Positions 34,801 through 47,400 of a stretch of DNA of 64,000 nt are shown one piece after another (position 1 is the first letter of the stretch; each line of letters starts with the position of its first letter). The DNA is from Allygus modestus (lineage: Eukaryota; Arthropoda; Insecta; Hemiptera; Cicadellidae): assembly GCA_963675035.1 (NCBI GenBank), contig OY776114.1:149423161-149487160 (forward strand), given 5' to 3'. Made by a program: the position numbers and the translations under genes. The notes below the pieces were generated by a model. That model was not told the DNA's origin and ran no database searches. It was given only the letters and a program-made list of their open reading frames with translations.

Positions 34801-37710
34801 TTAGTGAATTTCCTTTGGAAAGTGAACTATTAGCAAGACCCGCACGGTGAAACTTAAGCCCGGGACCACCATAGAAGTTCCTAACGTGACCCCCTGAACA
34901 CGTTTTGGGGGGTCGTTCAAAATGACATATATATATATATGTGTGTATGCACTCTAGCGGTCACATTTTTTGTCCGATTTACTTCAAATTTGGTAGGGAC
35001 GTTCCTTTCTATAATCTGTTGGACAAGTTCGTTGGGCAAAACAATCGGAAAACTCTAAACCCATTTTTTGGGGATTAATCTTTCAAATTTCGAGTTTTTG
35101 TGCCCAAAAAGGGTCAGAAAAGCCCAAGATGTAAAATTAATGCATGTAAAAAGATAGGAATTAGAGAGGCGAAAGTTTTAAGCCCTCTCTCGTCATTCTA
35201 GCATAAATATTTACCGAGTTATTAAAGAAAATGTGTATCGGCTAAACACAGTACGTTGTCTTATGGGGGTTTTACTCTAGAAACGCATGTTATTCCTTTG
35301 TTAGAGTACTTTTATTATCCCCAGCAACTTCACACCTACTTTCAAGCCTGTCTGGACCTTCTCCTAACCTTATAATGCGCAAAATTGTATTCCCAGCTTT
35401 GCAAGTAAATGAAACCAGGAGTATCAGAACAGCCAAAAATCAATGTTTTCAGATTTCAATAAAAATTGGACGAATATATGTTTTTACACTGATTTTGAGT
35501 TTTAAAAGTTTTTATGTGGAAATTCAATTCCCTCACGTCAGCGTGCTGCGTGCAAAACTCGTTTACTATTTACACGGGATGCGCAATCTGCGCATAGGAA
35601 ATTCTAGTTATATATAAAGATTGTATTTATTTATGGGAAAACAAATGGATTTGAATGATTAAATAATACAACATATTTTTGGATAAGCTGAAAGAGAGAA
35701 TAAACCGTTTGTAGCAAATTACTAAAAATAACAAATTTGTATTTGAAAGTCAAGTTCTAGGAGTTTAAGTCTTTTAATTTGTTGAACTACATGCCGACGT
35801 GGTTCAATACAGATGCTTTCTACGGGGTGTATAGTTCAAAGAGTTACTCCTCAAATCCACAAAATGTGTGTCTTCCACCAAATTACACAATACATTAACG
35901 AGTTCGCACGCAGCACGCTGACGTGAGGGAAGTGAATGTCTACATAAAAAACTATAAAAACTCAATACCCCCCGTCGCAGCAAACCTGCGTACTCAGCGA
36001 ATTTCCAATGCATTGATATGTTTCTCACTAGTACATAAAGCCACTCACCAATTTTGACAAAAATACATTCATAAATAAGTGATTTATTACATTTTATTTA
36101 TTCCCCATAAGAATAACATTAGGACTGAGTACGCAGGTTTGCTGCAACGAGGAAGATAAGAAATGAGTTTTTATGCAATTATCAATATAACTGAACCAGG
36201 TGAAGCTACTTACCATGTTTTATTAATTTATGTTCATAATTAAGGGAGATATAAAACTTTACTTATTCTCCATAAGAATAACATTAGGGCTGAGTATGCA
36301 GGTTAGCTGCTACGGGGACAATCAACAAAACATTTATTTTTTGTGCAATTATCAATATACCAGTACAACATGAAGCCACATACCAAATTTCATCAATATA
36401 CATTTATAAATAATCAAGATATCAAATTTTATTTATTCTCCATAAGGATAACATTGGACAACGTACTGTGTTTAGCACTTTGAATATCTCTGCAACGGTT
36501 TGACGTAGAATCACAATTTAAACACCAAAATGATTGTTTTGTGGAGCTGAAGTGATTGGTAAAAGAAAATGTGAAGTTTAAAGTAAAATTAACTGAGGAA
36601 AAGCCAAAAACCTTTTTCCCATAAGATTAACATGGGAGATTTTATGAGCATGTTTTTTGGATTTTTTCCGCAACCACTTAACCTAGGTTAATAATTCAAA
36701 ATACCATATTATTTGTTTTTTTAAGCTCTATAACATGGTCTAAACCAAAATTAAGTGTTTTAAACATTTTAGGGTAAAAAATGCAAAAAACTGATTTTTG
36801 GAAAATTTAAAACCCCCATAAACCCCCCTTCCCATGGTCCGATTTTTCTGGTTTTCGAACTTAAAGTCATAAATGTCAGTTTACACATTTGAGCCAAATT
36901 TCATCGAAATCGGACGTTTTTTACTCAAGTTATCGCATTCACGGACACATATATAGATATATATATATATATATAGATATATATATATATAGATATATAT
37001 ATATATATATATATATAGATATATATATACATATATATAAATTTGAATGAATAGTGTTTTGGACATCTGGGGACATCAAAACAAAAAGTTATCATGGTCT
37101 CGGGCTTAAGTCTTACCATGAGACCTACGGTAATAGCTTCTTCCCTATAGGGGAAATTCGCTAAAATCAGTTAAAAACATACATTTATTTCAACTTTCAC
37201 TCTGAAAACATTGATTTTTTGGCTGTTCTGATGCTCCTGGTTCTATTTACCTGCAATGCTGGGAATACAATTTTGCGCATTATAAGGTTAGGAGAAGGTT
37301 AAGTCAGGCTTTAAAGTAGGTGTGAGGTTGTTGGGGATGATAAAAGTATACCAACAAATGAATAACAGGCTTTTCTAATGTAAAATCCCCATAAGACAAC
37401 GTACTGTGTTTGGTCAATACACATTTTCTTTAATAACTCGGTAAATATTTCTGCTAGAATGACGAGAGAGGGCTTAAAACTTTCGCCTCTCTAATTCCCA
37501 TCTTTTTACATGCATTCATTTTACATATGGGGCTTTTCTGACCCTTTTTGGGCCCAAAAACTCAAAATTTGAAAGATTAATCCCCCAAAAAAGGGGTTTA
37601 TAGAGTTTTCCGATTGTTTTGCCCAACGAACTTGTCCAACTGATTACGGAAAGGAACGTCCCTACCAAATTTGAAGTAAATCGGACAAAAATGCGACCGC
37701 TAGAGTGCAA

Positions 37711-37752
<42 letters not shown>

Positions 37753-37876
37753 CATTTTGAACGACCCCCCAAAACGTGTTCAGGGGGTCACGTTAGGAAC
37801 ATCTATGGTGGTCCCGGGCTTAAGTTTCACCGTGCGGGTCATGCTAATAGTTCACTTTCCAAAGGAAATTCACTAA
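34801..37876. mobile_element. Palindromic HINE-related element, interrupted by another element
   Basis: The ends are exact complements: TTAGTGAATTTCCTTTGGAA and TTCCAAAGGAAATTCACTAA. Inverted arms extend about 700-770 bp and share the core ACAACGTACTGTGTTT-type block, a (TA)n tract, and the block CTCACGTCAGCGTGCTGCGT, which is mirrored near 35915-35935. Both outer ends resemble the TTAGCGAATTTCC end of the HINE family, so the element carries two heads and no stem-loop tail. Without the nested 1199-bp insertion it is 1877 bp. No coding capacity. Confidence 0.8.
35966..37164 (+). mobile_element. Helentron/HINE-like element nested in the palindromic element
   Basis: It starts TACCCCCCGTCGCAGCAAAC and ends GGGGAAATTCGCTAA, 1199 bp. 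It interrupts the right arm of the surrounding palindrome. The intact left arm shows the empty site as CTCAAAATCAG, so insertion occurred between two A residues (T|T on the other strand) without duplication, as reported for Helentrons/HINEs. It has a long interrupted (TA)n tract at 36949-37039. Confidence 0.85.
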
Positions 37877-38589
37877 CAATGCTGTGGGATGTATCAGTTA
37901 ATCAAGCATCGTTAGTATTTACAATTTATGAGGGGTAACCAATAAAAGCACGTGGAACGTCTTGTACATATCGCACATTAGTATCCGCATAACAGGTCGA
38001 TTACCGGTGTGAAACTCTTCAGTAAATATTACATCAGGGAAATAATCGCAGCAACTGTCCTGGCTATCAAGCACGGCAGAAAGGCAAACAGTCTAATTCG
38101 GACTAGTCACCGGGCATCAAAGTACATTAAAAGTATTAATTTGCACAATCGTACAAGTGCCACAAAGAAACGCAGCCTTTCAATCAAAAACGAACATTTA
38201 AATGTGAACAAGATTCACCAACAGAGACTACCTACCCAAGATAACCTTCCTTTGACAAGTGTCCAGAGCGGAATTACCCAGAACGCCATGAGGAACAGAG
38301 GAATTGTCCATAGAAGCGACAAGAAGGCGGTTCGACGAGCGGCGGAACCGGTTAGTTATGTAAGAAGGTTATCGCCTTCAGTGGCCACGGTTACATCGCA
38401 GAGCCGATAAGTCAATGTGCTCAACTCAGCTCAGGCTCGCGCCTATGTCAGTTCCCACGCGTGACCCTACCCCCGACACAGTCACAGATGGGGGCTACTC
38501 TGTTGCTATCGACGTCTGGAGTGCCGGCTGCAAGTTTAGGAACCCGGGTTATTTCAAAACTTTATCAATTAAAGACAACAAATCATATA
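37877..38589. other. No gene seen; GC-richer part 38270-38560
   Basis: A 133-codon plus-strand frame (38009-38410) is open here, rich in Arg/Lys/Ser, but it has no ATG near its start and no splice-site support. I do not call it a gene. Confidence 0.4.
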
Positions 38590-39133
38590 TCCTATACTCT
38601 AATGTAGGGTTTGCTTGCTTGCGTGCTTGGTTGCAACTCTGATCTCAAAAACGGCACCAACGATTTCCTTCAAATGTTGAAAATACGGTAACTAATTTCT
38701 TCGATAAAAATAAGTTCTAGAAAAGTCGGCTCATCCCCCAGGAATCCCAGTAATGTAAAATACGAAAATGAAAACTTAAAAAATAGGCTTATGGTGTTTA
38801 AAATCAAAACATCAGAATTGTAACAGCTGTTCATAATCAACCCGGGAACTGTCAAAGTACTTGTGTTGTTTATACAATTGTTAACACATGGTTTTCTGAG
38901 AGCAGGGACTAAAACTGTTGAGTGAAGATTGCATACATAGAGTGATCATATCTGAAATAAAGCAAAGGAACATTGAGCTATAAATAACAACTGGAGTTAC
39001 CTTATAAATACAGAAAAGAGTCAAATGAGCTATAAAAATCTAATAATCAGTTGGGGGAAGTGGTGAAATACAACTCCAAGCCATCTAAACAAACTGATTG
39101 ACCTTTCCCGAGCAAAGCTCGCCCCCCGGTACT
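38590..39133 (+). mobile_element. Helitron-like element (GAGCAAAGCTC family)
   Basis: It starts TCCTATACTCTAATGTAGGG and ends with CCGAGCAAAGCTCGCCCCCC followed by GGTACT. Internal blocks such as CAAAAACGGCACCAACGATT match the copies at 28715 and 61108. 544 bp. Confidence 0.75.
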
Positions 39134-40319
39134 TGAGTGTTATAGTATCTATACAGCGGCACCACTCATTAAATCCTCTGTATTTAATATTATTGCGTAT
39201 TTTGTTTTAATGTGAATTTGTTCGACATTGTAATTGATTAAAATTTGAATGTGGGCCTGTCCGAACCCTAATCTTGCTAACTGTGGACATTTTCTCAACG
39301 GCTGAAACCAACGACTAGGGGTCATTCAAAAGCAGCGAGTACCAAAATCGCATACATGGAAAGAAACACGATTCAAGTGATAGCTCGTCAACTCCAACTT
39401 TTATTCAGAACAATTACGAACAGAAATAACCTTCAATGAAGCGTATGTTGAACGTACAACATGAACGGTATTGATGCAGTACACATGCGGTTTAAAACAA
39501 CTGATAAGGCTCCACAGGCCTGGTTTTCCTCCTTCCTTTGTTCTCGTGTTCGCATAACTTATTTGGCAACATTCGATGCATCGGCGAACTCCCTCTGGCA
39601 CTAGATCAATTCAACGATGTTCTTCGTTACGTCAGGCGAAATTGTCTATTCACCATGAAATTATTTATCAGCATGGAGAGCAAGAGGCTATCGTCGGATG
39701 AGCCAACTAGTCTGTTTTTAGGCTAAGATGTCGGTGCATTTCAGTTTTGTCGGTTCGCTGCTACCGAGGACCCTGCGACCTTATTGAACCCGAGTGAAAG
39801 AAAACTAGCTGATAGTTATTTAGAGCATGAATAACATAAATTAGTAATATAAAATTTATTAATTTCTTACAAATTAACGAACACATGTCTGAAAAATCGG
39901 GCTAACTTATGTTTACCAGCTGATGTTACAAACGCAATATAATTGCCGTAATTAAAATCAAACACCTATTTATACGGTTGTTATAAGCAGGTAACGTTTA
40001 AGGAAGAATTTCAATCTCACCTCCAAAGCACGCTGTAATGATGTAAATCGAAGTTGTGCTTTTCAAAGTGTAGACACAAGTCAGATCGAATGATTTAAAA
40101 CGTTAAAATATCATTCTTAAATTTAAATATTGAAATTCATAAATTAATTTAGAAACGATTATACCTTTGACGTTCTGGCGCAAATCCCTCCCAATATGTC
40201 CCATATGTCCTGGCGATCTAAACTTTATGACACCAATCTCAATCATACAACTAAACATAAAATTTAAATTCACTAATCGCGAACATTGTCGTAACGATAG
40301 TTAACCTATTTTCTAATAG
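39134..40319. other. No gene seen
   Basis: AT-rich. Nothing was recognised. Confidence 0.45.
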
Positions 40320-40700
40320 AAAATCCACCATCCAACCTCCGAAAACCACTTGGTCCGCCATTTACTTTAAATATCGCACGACACTATGTAACTTTAAAAC
40401 CCACCGAATCGAATCGATCCCACCTTAACACTCAAAACAGCTGGAATCCAATGTACATACCGATGTAGTGTCTGCCATTGGGAAGGGCGAGGGAGAGACC
40501 GCTCTGGTAGCGCATGTTGAGAGAGACTGGGCCGACGGGAGCGCGAGCAAGTGGCGAGTAGAGATGGAGTGCGAGATACGGGACTTGTATTGGCCAAGTG
40601 CCAACACAGACACACGCACACACACACACACACGCACACGCACACGGTCTCGCGACAACTGGGTCGTCTGCCGGCGACTATTAACCGTATTACACCGGTG
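40320..40700. promoter_or_regulatory. CpG-rich patch with (CA)n run
   Basis: It contains TCCGCCATTT (YY1/Pho-like core) near 40352-40361, GC-rich sequence at 40480-40570 and a CA/CGCA run at 40611-40645. The open frames on both strands here are low-complexity shadows of the run. It is a candidate promoter or enhancer only. Confidence 0.25.
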
Positions 40701-41412
40701 GCGAATTGAACCGATTCCTGAAACTGAAACTCTTTTATCCTCCGCCATCGGTAGACCGGTGACGATTGCCAAATGTAAACGTTTCAATCCAAATAAAACT
40801 TTTATAATTTATCTGTAATTTAATTGCTCAGTTCTGTGAACGCTTTGGGATGCATGTAATCGAATGGGAAATCCGCTGTGCCATATTAGAAAGAGTTAAA
40901 GTGAAAAAAACCTACAGTATAAAATACCAAAAAATGTTTGGGATTCTAGATGTGGATACAAATTCAGAAAATATTCTAAACTCCTTTAGGACTTCGCCCC
41001 TTTGGCCTTTTAAGTTTTACTGTTTAGCTGTTGCAGACGATGATTTTCATATCATTAGGTTTGCAAATGTCCTTATCTTCATGGAGTACTGTATTGTCAA
41101 GCCCATAGTTTTACTTTAAATAATTGGAAAATGAATAAAATTAAGATCTTTGCTTATTCATCCGTAATTTGGTTACTTAGTTATGTGCTATATTTTACTT
41201 AAACAATTTGCCAATGAGTTAAATAAAAACCTAATATAATGTTACACTAAGAGAACAGTAATTAGAAGATATTTAATTTTTCCCATTCTCATTGAAGTAC
41301 GCATACATTCTTCATGTGACGTATTCAAAGTCGTCTCATGATGAATACTTTTATCACGAATACTGATAAAGTTTACGATGGCAGATTAGAGATCGATCTC
41401 TAACAGTCGACA
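40701..41412. other. No gene seen
   Basis: AT-rich sequence leading into the large satellite. The 89-codon frame at 40850-41119 has an ATG but no recognisable features. Confidence 0.4.
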
Positions 41413-44400
41413 ATAATGGCCATCAGATACGTGACAATCCCACTAGAAGGGTTACCAATCTAGGTAACACAACTGGCGAGTTTCTGGAGCGAGGAAATAT
41501 GACTCTACATTAGAGACCTCATAATGGCCATCAGATACGTGACAATCCCACTAGAAGGGTTACCAATCTAGGAAACACAACTGGCGAGTTTCTGGAGCGA
41601 GGAAATATGACTCTACATTAGAGACCTCATAATGGCCATCAGATACGTGACAATCCCACTAGAAGGGTTACCAATCTAGGAAACACAACTGGCGAGTTTC
41701 TGGAGCGAGGAAATATGACTCTACATTAGAGACCTCATAATGGCCATCAGATACGTGACAATCCCACTAGAAGGGTTACCAATCTAGGAAACACAACTGG
41801 CGAGTTTCTGGTGCGAGAAAATATGACTCTACATTAGAGACCTCATAATGGCCATCAGATACGTGACAATCACACTAGAAGGGTTACCAATCTAGGAAAC
41901 ACAACTGGCGAGTTTCTGGAGCGAGGAAATATGACTCTACATTAGAGACCTCATAATGGCCATCAGATACGTGACAAACCCACTAGAAGGGTTACCAATC
42001 TAGGAAACACAACTGGCGAGTTTCTGGAGCGAGGAAATATGACTCTACATTGGAGACCTCATAATGGCCATCAGATACGTGACAATCCCACTAGAAGGGT
42101 TACCAATCTAGGAAACACAACTGGCGAGTTTCTAGAGCGAGGAAATATGACTCTACATTAGAGACCTCATAATGGCCATCAGATACGTGGCAATCCCACT
42201 AGAAGGGTTACCAATCTAGGAAACACAACTGGCGAGTTTCTGGAGCGAGGAAATATGACTCTACATTAGAGACCTCATAATGGCATTCAGATAAGTGACA
42301 ATCCCACTAGAAGGGTTACCAATCTAGGAAACACAACTGGCGAGTTTCTGGAGCGAGGAAATATGACTCTACATTAGAGACCTCATAATGGCCATCAGAT
42401 ACGTGACAATCCCACTAGAAGGGTTACCAATCTAGGAAACACAACTGGCGAATTTCTGGAGCGAGGATATATGACTCTACATTAGAGACCTCATAATGGC
42501 CATCAGATACGTGACAATCCCACTATAAGGGTTACCAATCTAGGAAACACAACTGGTGAGTTTCTGGAGCGAGGATATATGACTCTACATTAGAGACCTC
42601 ATCATGGCCATCAGATACGTGACAATCCCACTAGAAGTGTTACCAATCTAGGAAACACAACTGGCGAGTTTCTGGAGCGAGGAAATATGACTCTACATTA
42701 GAGACCTCATAATGGCCATCAGATACGTGACAATCCCAATAGAAGGGTTACCAATCTAGGAAACACAACTGGCGAGTTTCTGGAGCGAGGAAATATGACT
42801 CTACATTAGAGACCTCATAATGGCCATCAGATACGTGACAATCCCACTAGAAGGGTTACCAATCTAGGAAACACAACTGGCGAGTTTCTGGAGCGAGGAA
42901 ATATGACTCTACATTAGAGACCTCATCATGGCCATCAGATACGTGACAATCCCACTAGAAGGGTTACCAATCTAGGAAACACAACTGGCGAGTTTCTGGA
43001 GCGAGGAAATATGACTCTACATTAGAGACCTCATAATGGCCATCAGATACGTGGCAATCCCACTAGAAGGGTTACCAATCTAGGAAACACAACTGGCGAG
43101 TTTCTGGAGCGAGGAAATATGACTCTACATTAGATACCTCATAATGGCCATCAGATACGTGACAATCCCACTAGAAGGGTTACCAATCTAGGAAACACAA
43201 CTGGCGAGTTTCTGGAGCGAGGAAATATGACTCTACATTAGATACCTCATAATGGCCATCAGATACGTGACAATCCCACTAGAAGGGTTACCAATCTAGG
43301 AAACACAACTGGCGAGTTTCTGGAGCGAGGAAATATGACTCTACATTAGAGACCTCATAATGGCCGTCAAATACGTGACAATCCCACTAGAAGGGTTACC
43401 AATCTAGGAAACACAACTGGCGAGTTTCTGGAGCGAGGAAATATGACTCTAAATTAGAGACCTCACATAATGGCCATCAGATAAGTGACAATCCCACTAG
43501 AAGGGTTACCAATCTAGGAAACACAACTGGCGAGTTTCTGGAGCGAGGATATATGACTCTACATTAGAGACCTCATAATGGCCATTAGATACGTGACAAT
43601 CCCACTAGAAGGGTTACCAATCTAGGAAACACAACTGGCGAGTTTCTGGAGCGAGGAAATATGACTCTACATTAGAGACCTCATAATGGCCATCAGATAC
43701 GTGACAATCCCACTAGAAGGGTTACCAATCTAGGAAACACAACTGGCGAGTTTCTGGAGCGAGGAAATATGACTCTACATTAGTGACCTCATAATGGCCA
43801 TCAGATACGTGACAATCCCACTAGAAGGGTTACCAATCTAGGAAACACAACTGGCGAGTTTCTGGAGCGAGGAAATATGACTCTACATTAGAGACCTCAT
43901 AATGGCCATCAGATACGTGACAATCCCATTAGAAGGGTTACCAATCTAGGAAACACAACTGGCGAGTTTCTGGAGCGAGGATATATGACTCTACATTAGA
44001 GACCTCATAATGGCCATCAGATACGTGACAATCCCACTAGAAGTGTTACCAATCTAGGAAACACAACTGGCGAGTTTCTGGAGCGAGGAAATATGACTCT
44101 ACATTAGAGACCTCATAATGGCTATCAGATACGTGACAATCCTAATAGAAGGGTTACCAATCTAGGAAACACAACTGGCGAGTTTCTGGAGCGAGGAAAT
44201 ATGACTCTACATTAGTGACCTCATAATGGCCATCAGATACGTGACAATCCCACTAGAAGGGTTACCAATCTAGGAAACACAACTGGCGAGTTTCTGGAGC
44301 GAGGAAATATGACTCTACATTAGAGACCTCATAATGGCCATCAGATACGTGACAATCCCACTAGAAGGGTTACCAATCTAGGAAACACAACTGGCGAGTT

Positions 44401-47400
44401 TCTGGAGCGAGGATATATGACTCTACATTAGAGACCTCATAATGGCCATCAGATACGTGACAATCCCACTAGAAGTGTTACCAATCTAGGAAACACAACT
44501 GGCGAGTTTCTGGAGCGAGGAAATATGACTCTACATTAGAGACCTCATAATGGCTATCAGATACGTGACAATCCTAATAGAAGGGTTACCAATCTAGGAA
44601 ACACAACTGGCGAGTTTCTGGAGCGAGGAAATATGACTCTACATTAGAGACCTCATAATGGCCATCAGATACGTGACAATCCTACTAGAAGGGTTACCAA
44701 TCTAGGAAACACAACTGGCGAGTTTCTGGAGCGAGGAAATATGACTCTACATTAGAGACCTCATAATGGCCATCAGATACGTGACAATCCCACTAGAAGG
44801 GTTACCAATCTAGGAAACACAACTGGCGAGTTTCTGGGGCGAGGAAATATGACTCTACATTAGAGACCTCATAATGGCCATCAGATACGTGACAATCCCA
44901 CTAGAAGGGTTACCAATCTAGGAAACACAACTGGCGAGTTTCTGGAGCGAGGAAATATGACTCTACATTAGAGACCTCATAATGGCCATCAGATACGTGA
45001 CAATCCCACTAGAAGGGTTACCAATCTAGGAAACACAACTGGCGAGTTTCTGGAGAGAGGAAATATGACTCTACATTAGAGACCTCATAATGGCCATCAG
45101 ATACGTGACAATCCCACTAGAAGGGTTACCAATCTAGGAAACACAACTGGCGAGTTTCTGGAGCGAGGAAATATGACTCTACATTAGAGACCTCATAATG
45201 GCCATCAGATACGTGACAAACCCACTAGAAGGGTTACCAATCTAGGAAACACAACTGGCGAGTTTCTGGAGCGAGGAAATATGACTCTACATTGGAGACC
45301 TCATAATGGCCATCAGATACGTGACAATCCCACTAGAAGGGTTACCAATCTAGGAAACACAACTGGCGAGTTTCTAGAGCGAGGAAATATGACTCTACAT
45401 TAGAGACCTCATAATGGCCATCAGATACGTGGCAATCCCACTAGAAGGGTTACCAATCTAGGAAACACAACTGGCGAGTTTCTGGAGCGAGGAAATATGA
45501 CTCTACATTAGAGACCTCATAATGGCCATCAGATACGTGACAATCCCACTAGAAGGGTTACCAATCTAGGAAACACAACTGGCGAGTTTCTGGAGCGAGG
45601 AAATATGACTCTACATTAGAGACCTCATAATGGCCATCAGATACGTGACAATCCCACTAGAAGGGTTACCAATCTAGGAAACACAACTGGCGAGTTTCTG
45701 GAGCGAGGATATATGACTCTACATTAGAGACCTCATAATGGCCATCAGATACGTGACAATCCCACTAGAAGGGTTACCAATCTAGGAAACACAACTGGCG
45801 AGTTTCTGGAGCGAGGATATATGACTCTACATTAGAGACCTCATCATGGCCATCAGATACGTGACAATCCCACTAGAAGTGTTACCAATCTAGGAAACAC
45901 AACTGGCGAGTTTCTGGAGCGAGGAAATATGACTCTACATTAGAGACCTCATAATGGCCATCAGATACGTGACAATCCCAATAGAAGGGTTACCAATCTA
46001 GGAAACACAACTGGCGAGTTTCTGGAGCGAGGAAATATGACTCTACATTAGAGACCTCATAATGGCCATCAGATACGTGACAATCCCACTAGAAGGGTTA
46101 CCAATCTAGGAAACACAACTGGCGAGTTTCTGGAGCGAGGAAATATGACTCTACATTAGAGACCTCATCATGGCCATCAGATACGTGACAATCCCACTAG
46201 AAGGGTTACCAATCTAGGAAACACAACTGGCGAGTTTCTGGAGCGAGGAAATATGACTCTACATTAGAGACCTCATAATGGCCATCAGATACGTGGCAAT
46301 CCCACTAGAAGGGTTACCAATCTAGGAAACACAACTGGCGAGTTTCTGGAGCGAGGAAATATGACTCTACATTAGATACCTCATAATGGCCATCAGATAC
46401 GTGACAATCCCACTAGAAGGGTTACCAATCTAGGAAACACAACTGGCGAGTTTCTGGAGCGAGGAAATATGACTCTACATTAGATACCTCATAATGGCCA
46501 TCAGATACGTGACAATCCCACTAGAAGGGTTACCAATCTAGGAAACACAACTGGCGAGTTTCTGGAGCGAGGAAATATGACTCTACATTAGAGACCTCAT
46601 AATGGCCGTCAAATACGTGACAATCCCACTAGAAGGGTTACCAATCTAGGAAACACAACTGGCGAGTTTCTGGAGCGAGGAAATATGACTCTAAATTAGA
46701 GACCTCACATAATGGCCATCAGATAAGTGACAATCCCACTAGAAGGGTTACCAATCTAGGAAACACAACTGGCGAGTTTCTGGAGCGAGGATATATGACT
46801 CTACATTAGAGACCTCATAATGGCCATTAGATACGTGACAATCCCACTAGAAGGGTTACCAATCTAGGAAACACAACTGGCGAGTTTCTGGAGCGAGGAA
46901 ATATGACTCTACATTAGAGACCTCATAATGGCCATCAGATACGTGACAATCCCACTAGAAGGGTTACCAATCTAGGAAACACAACTGGCGAGTTTCTGGA
47001 GCGAGGAAATATGACTCTACATTAGTGACCTCATAATGGCCATCAGATACGTGACAATCCTAATAGAAGGGTTACCAATCTAGGAAACACAACTGGCGAG
47101 TTTCTGGAGCGAGGAAATATGACTCTACATTAGTGACCTCATAATGGCCATCAGATACGTGACAATCCCACTAGAAGGGTTACCAATCTAGGAAACACAA
47201 CTGGCGAGTTTCTGGAGCGAGGAAATATGACTCTACATTAGAGACCTCATAATGGCCATCAGATACGTGACAATCCCACTAGAAGGGTTACCAATCTAGG
47301 AAACACAACTGGCGAGTTTCTGGAGCGAGGATATATGACTCTACATTAGAGACCTCATAATGGCCATCAGATACGTGACAATCCCACTAGAAGTGTTACC

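Noticed and set aside
36881..37119. Ile-Tyr-rich peptides
   Set aside because: Translation of (TA)n inside a HINE.
38009..38410. 133-residue basic protein
   Set aside because: No ATG near the start, no splice or homology support; a chance open frame in GC-richer sequence.
40425..40818. Overlapping frames on both strands (116-120 codons)
   Set aside because: They are centred on a CA/CGCA simple repeat and have no domain signal.
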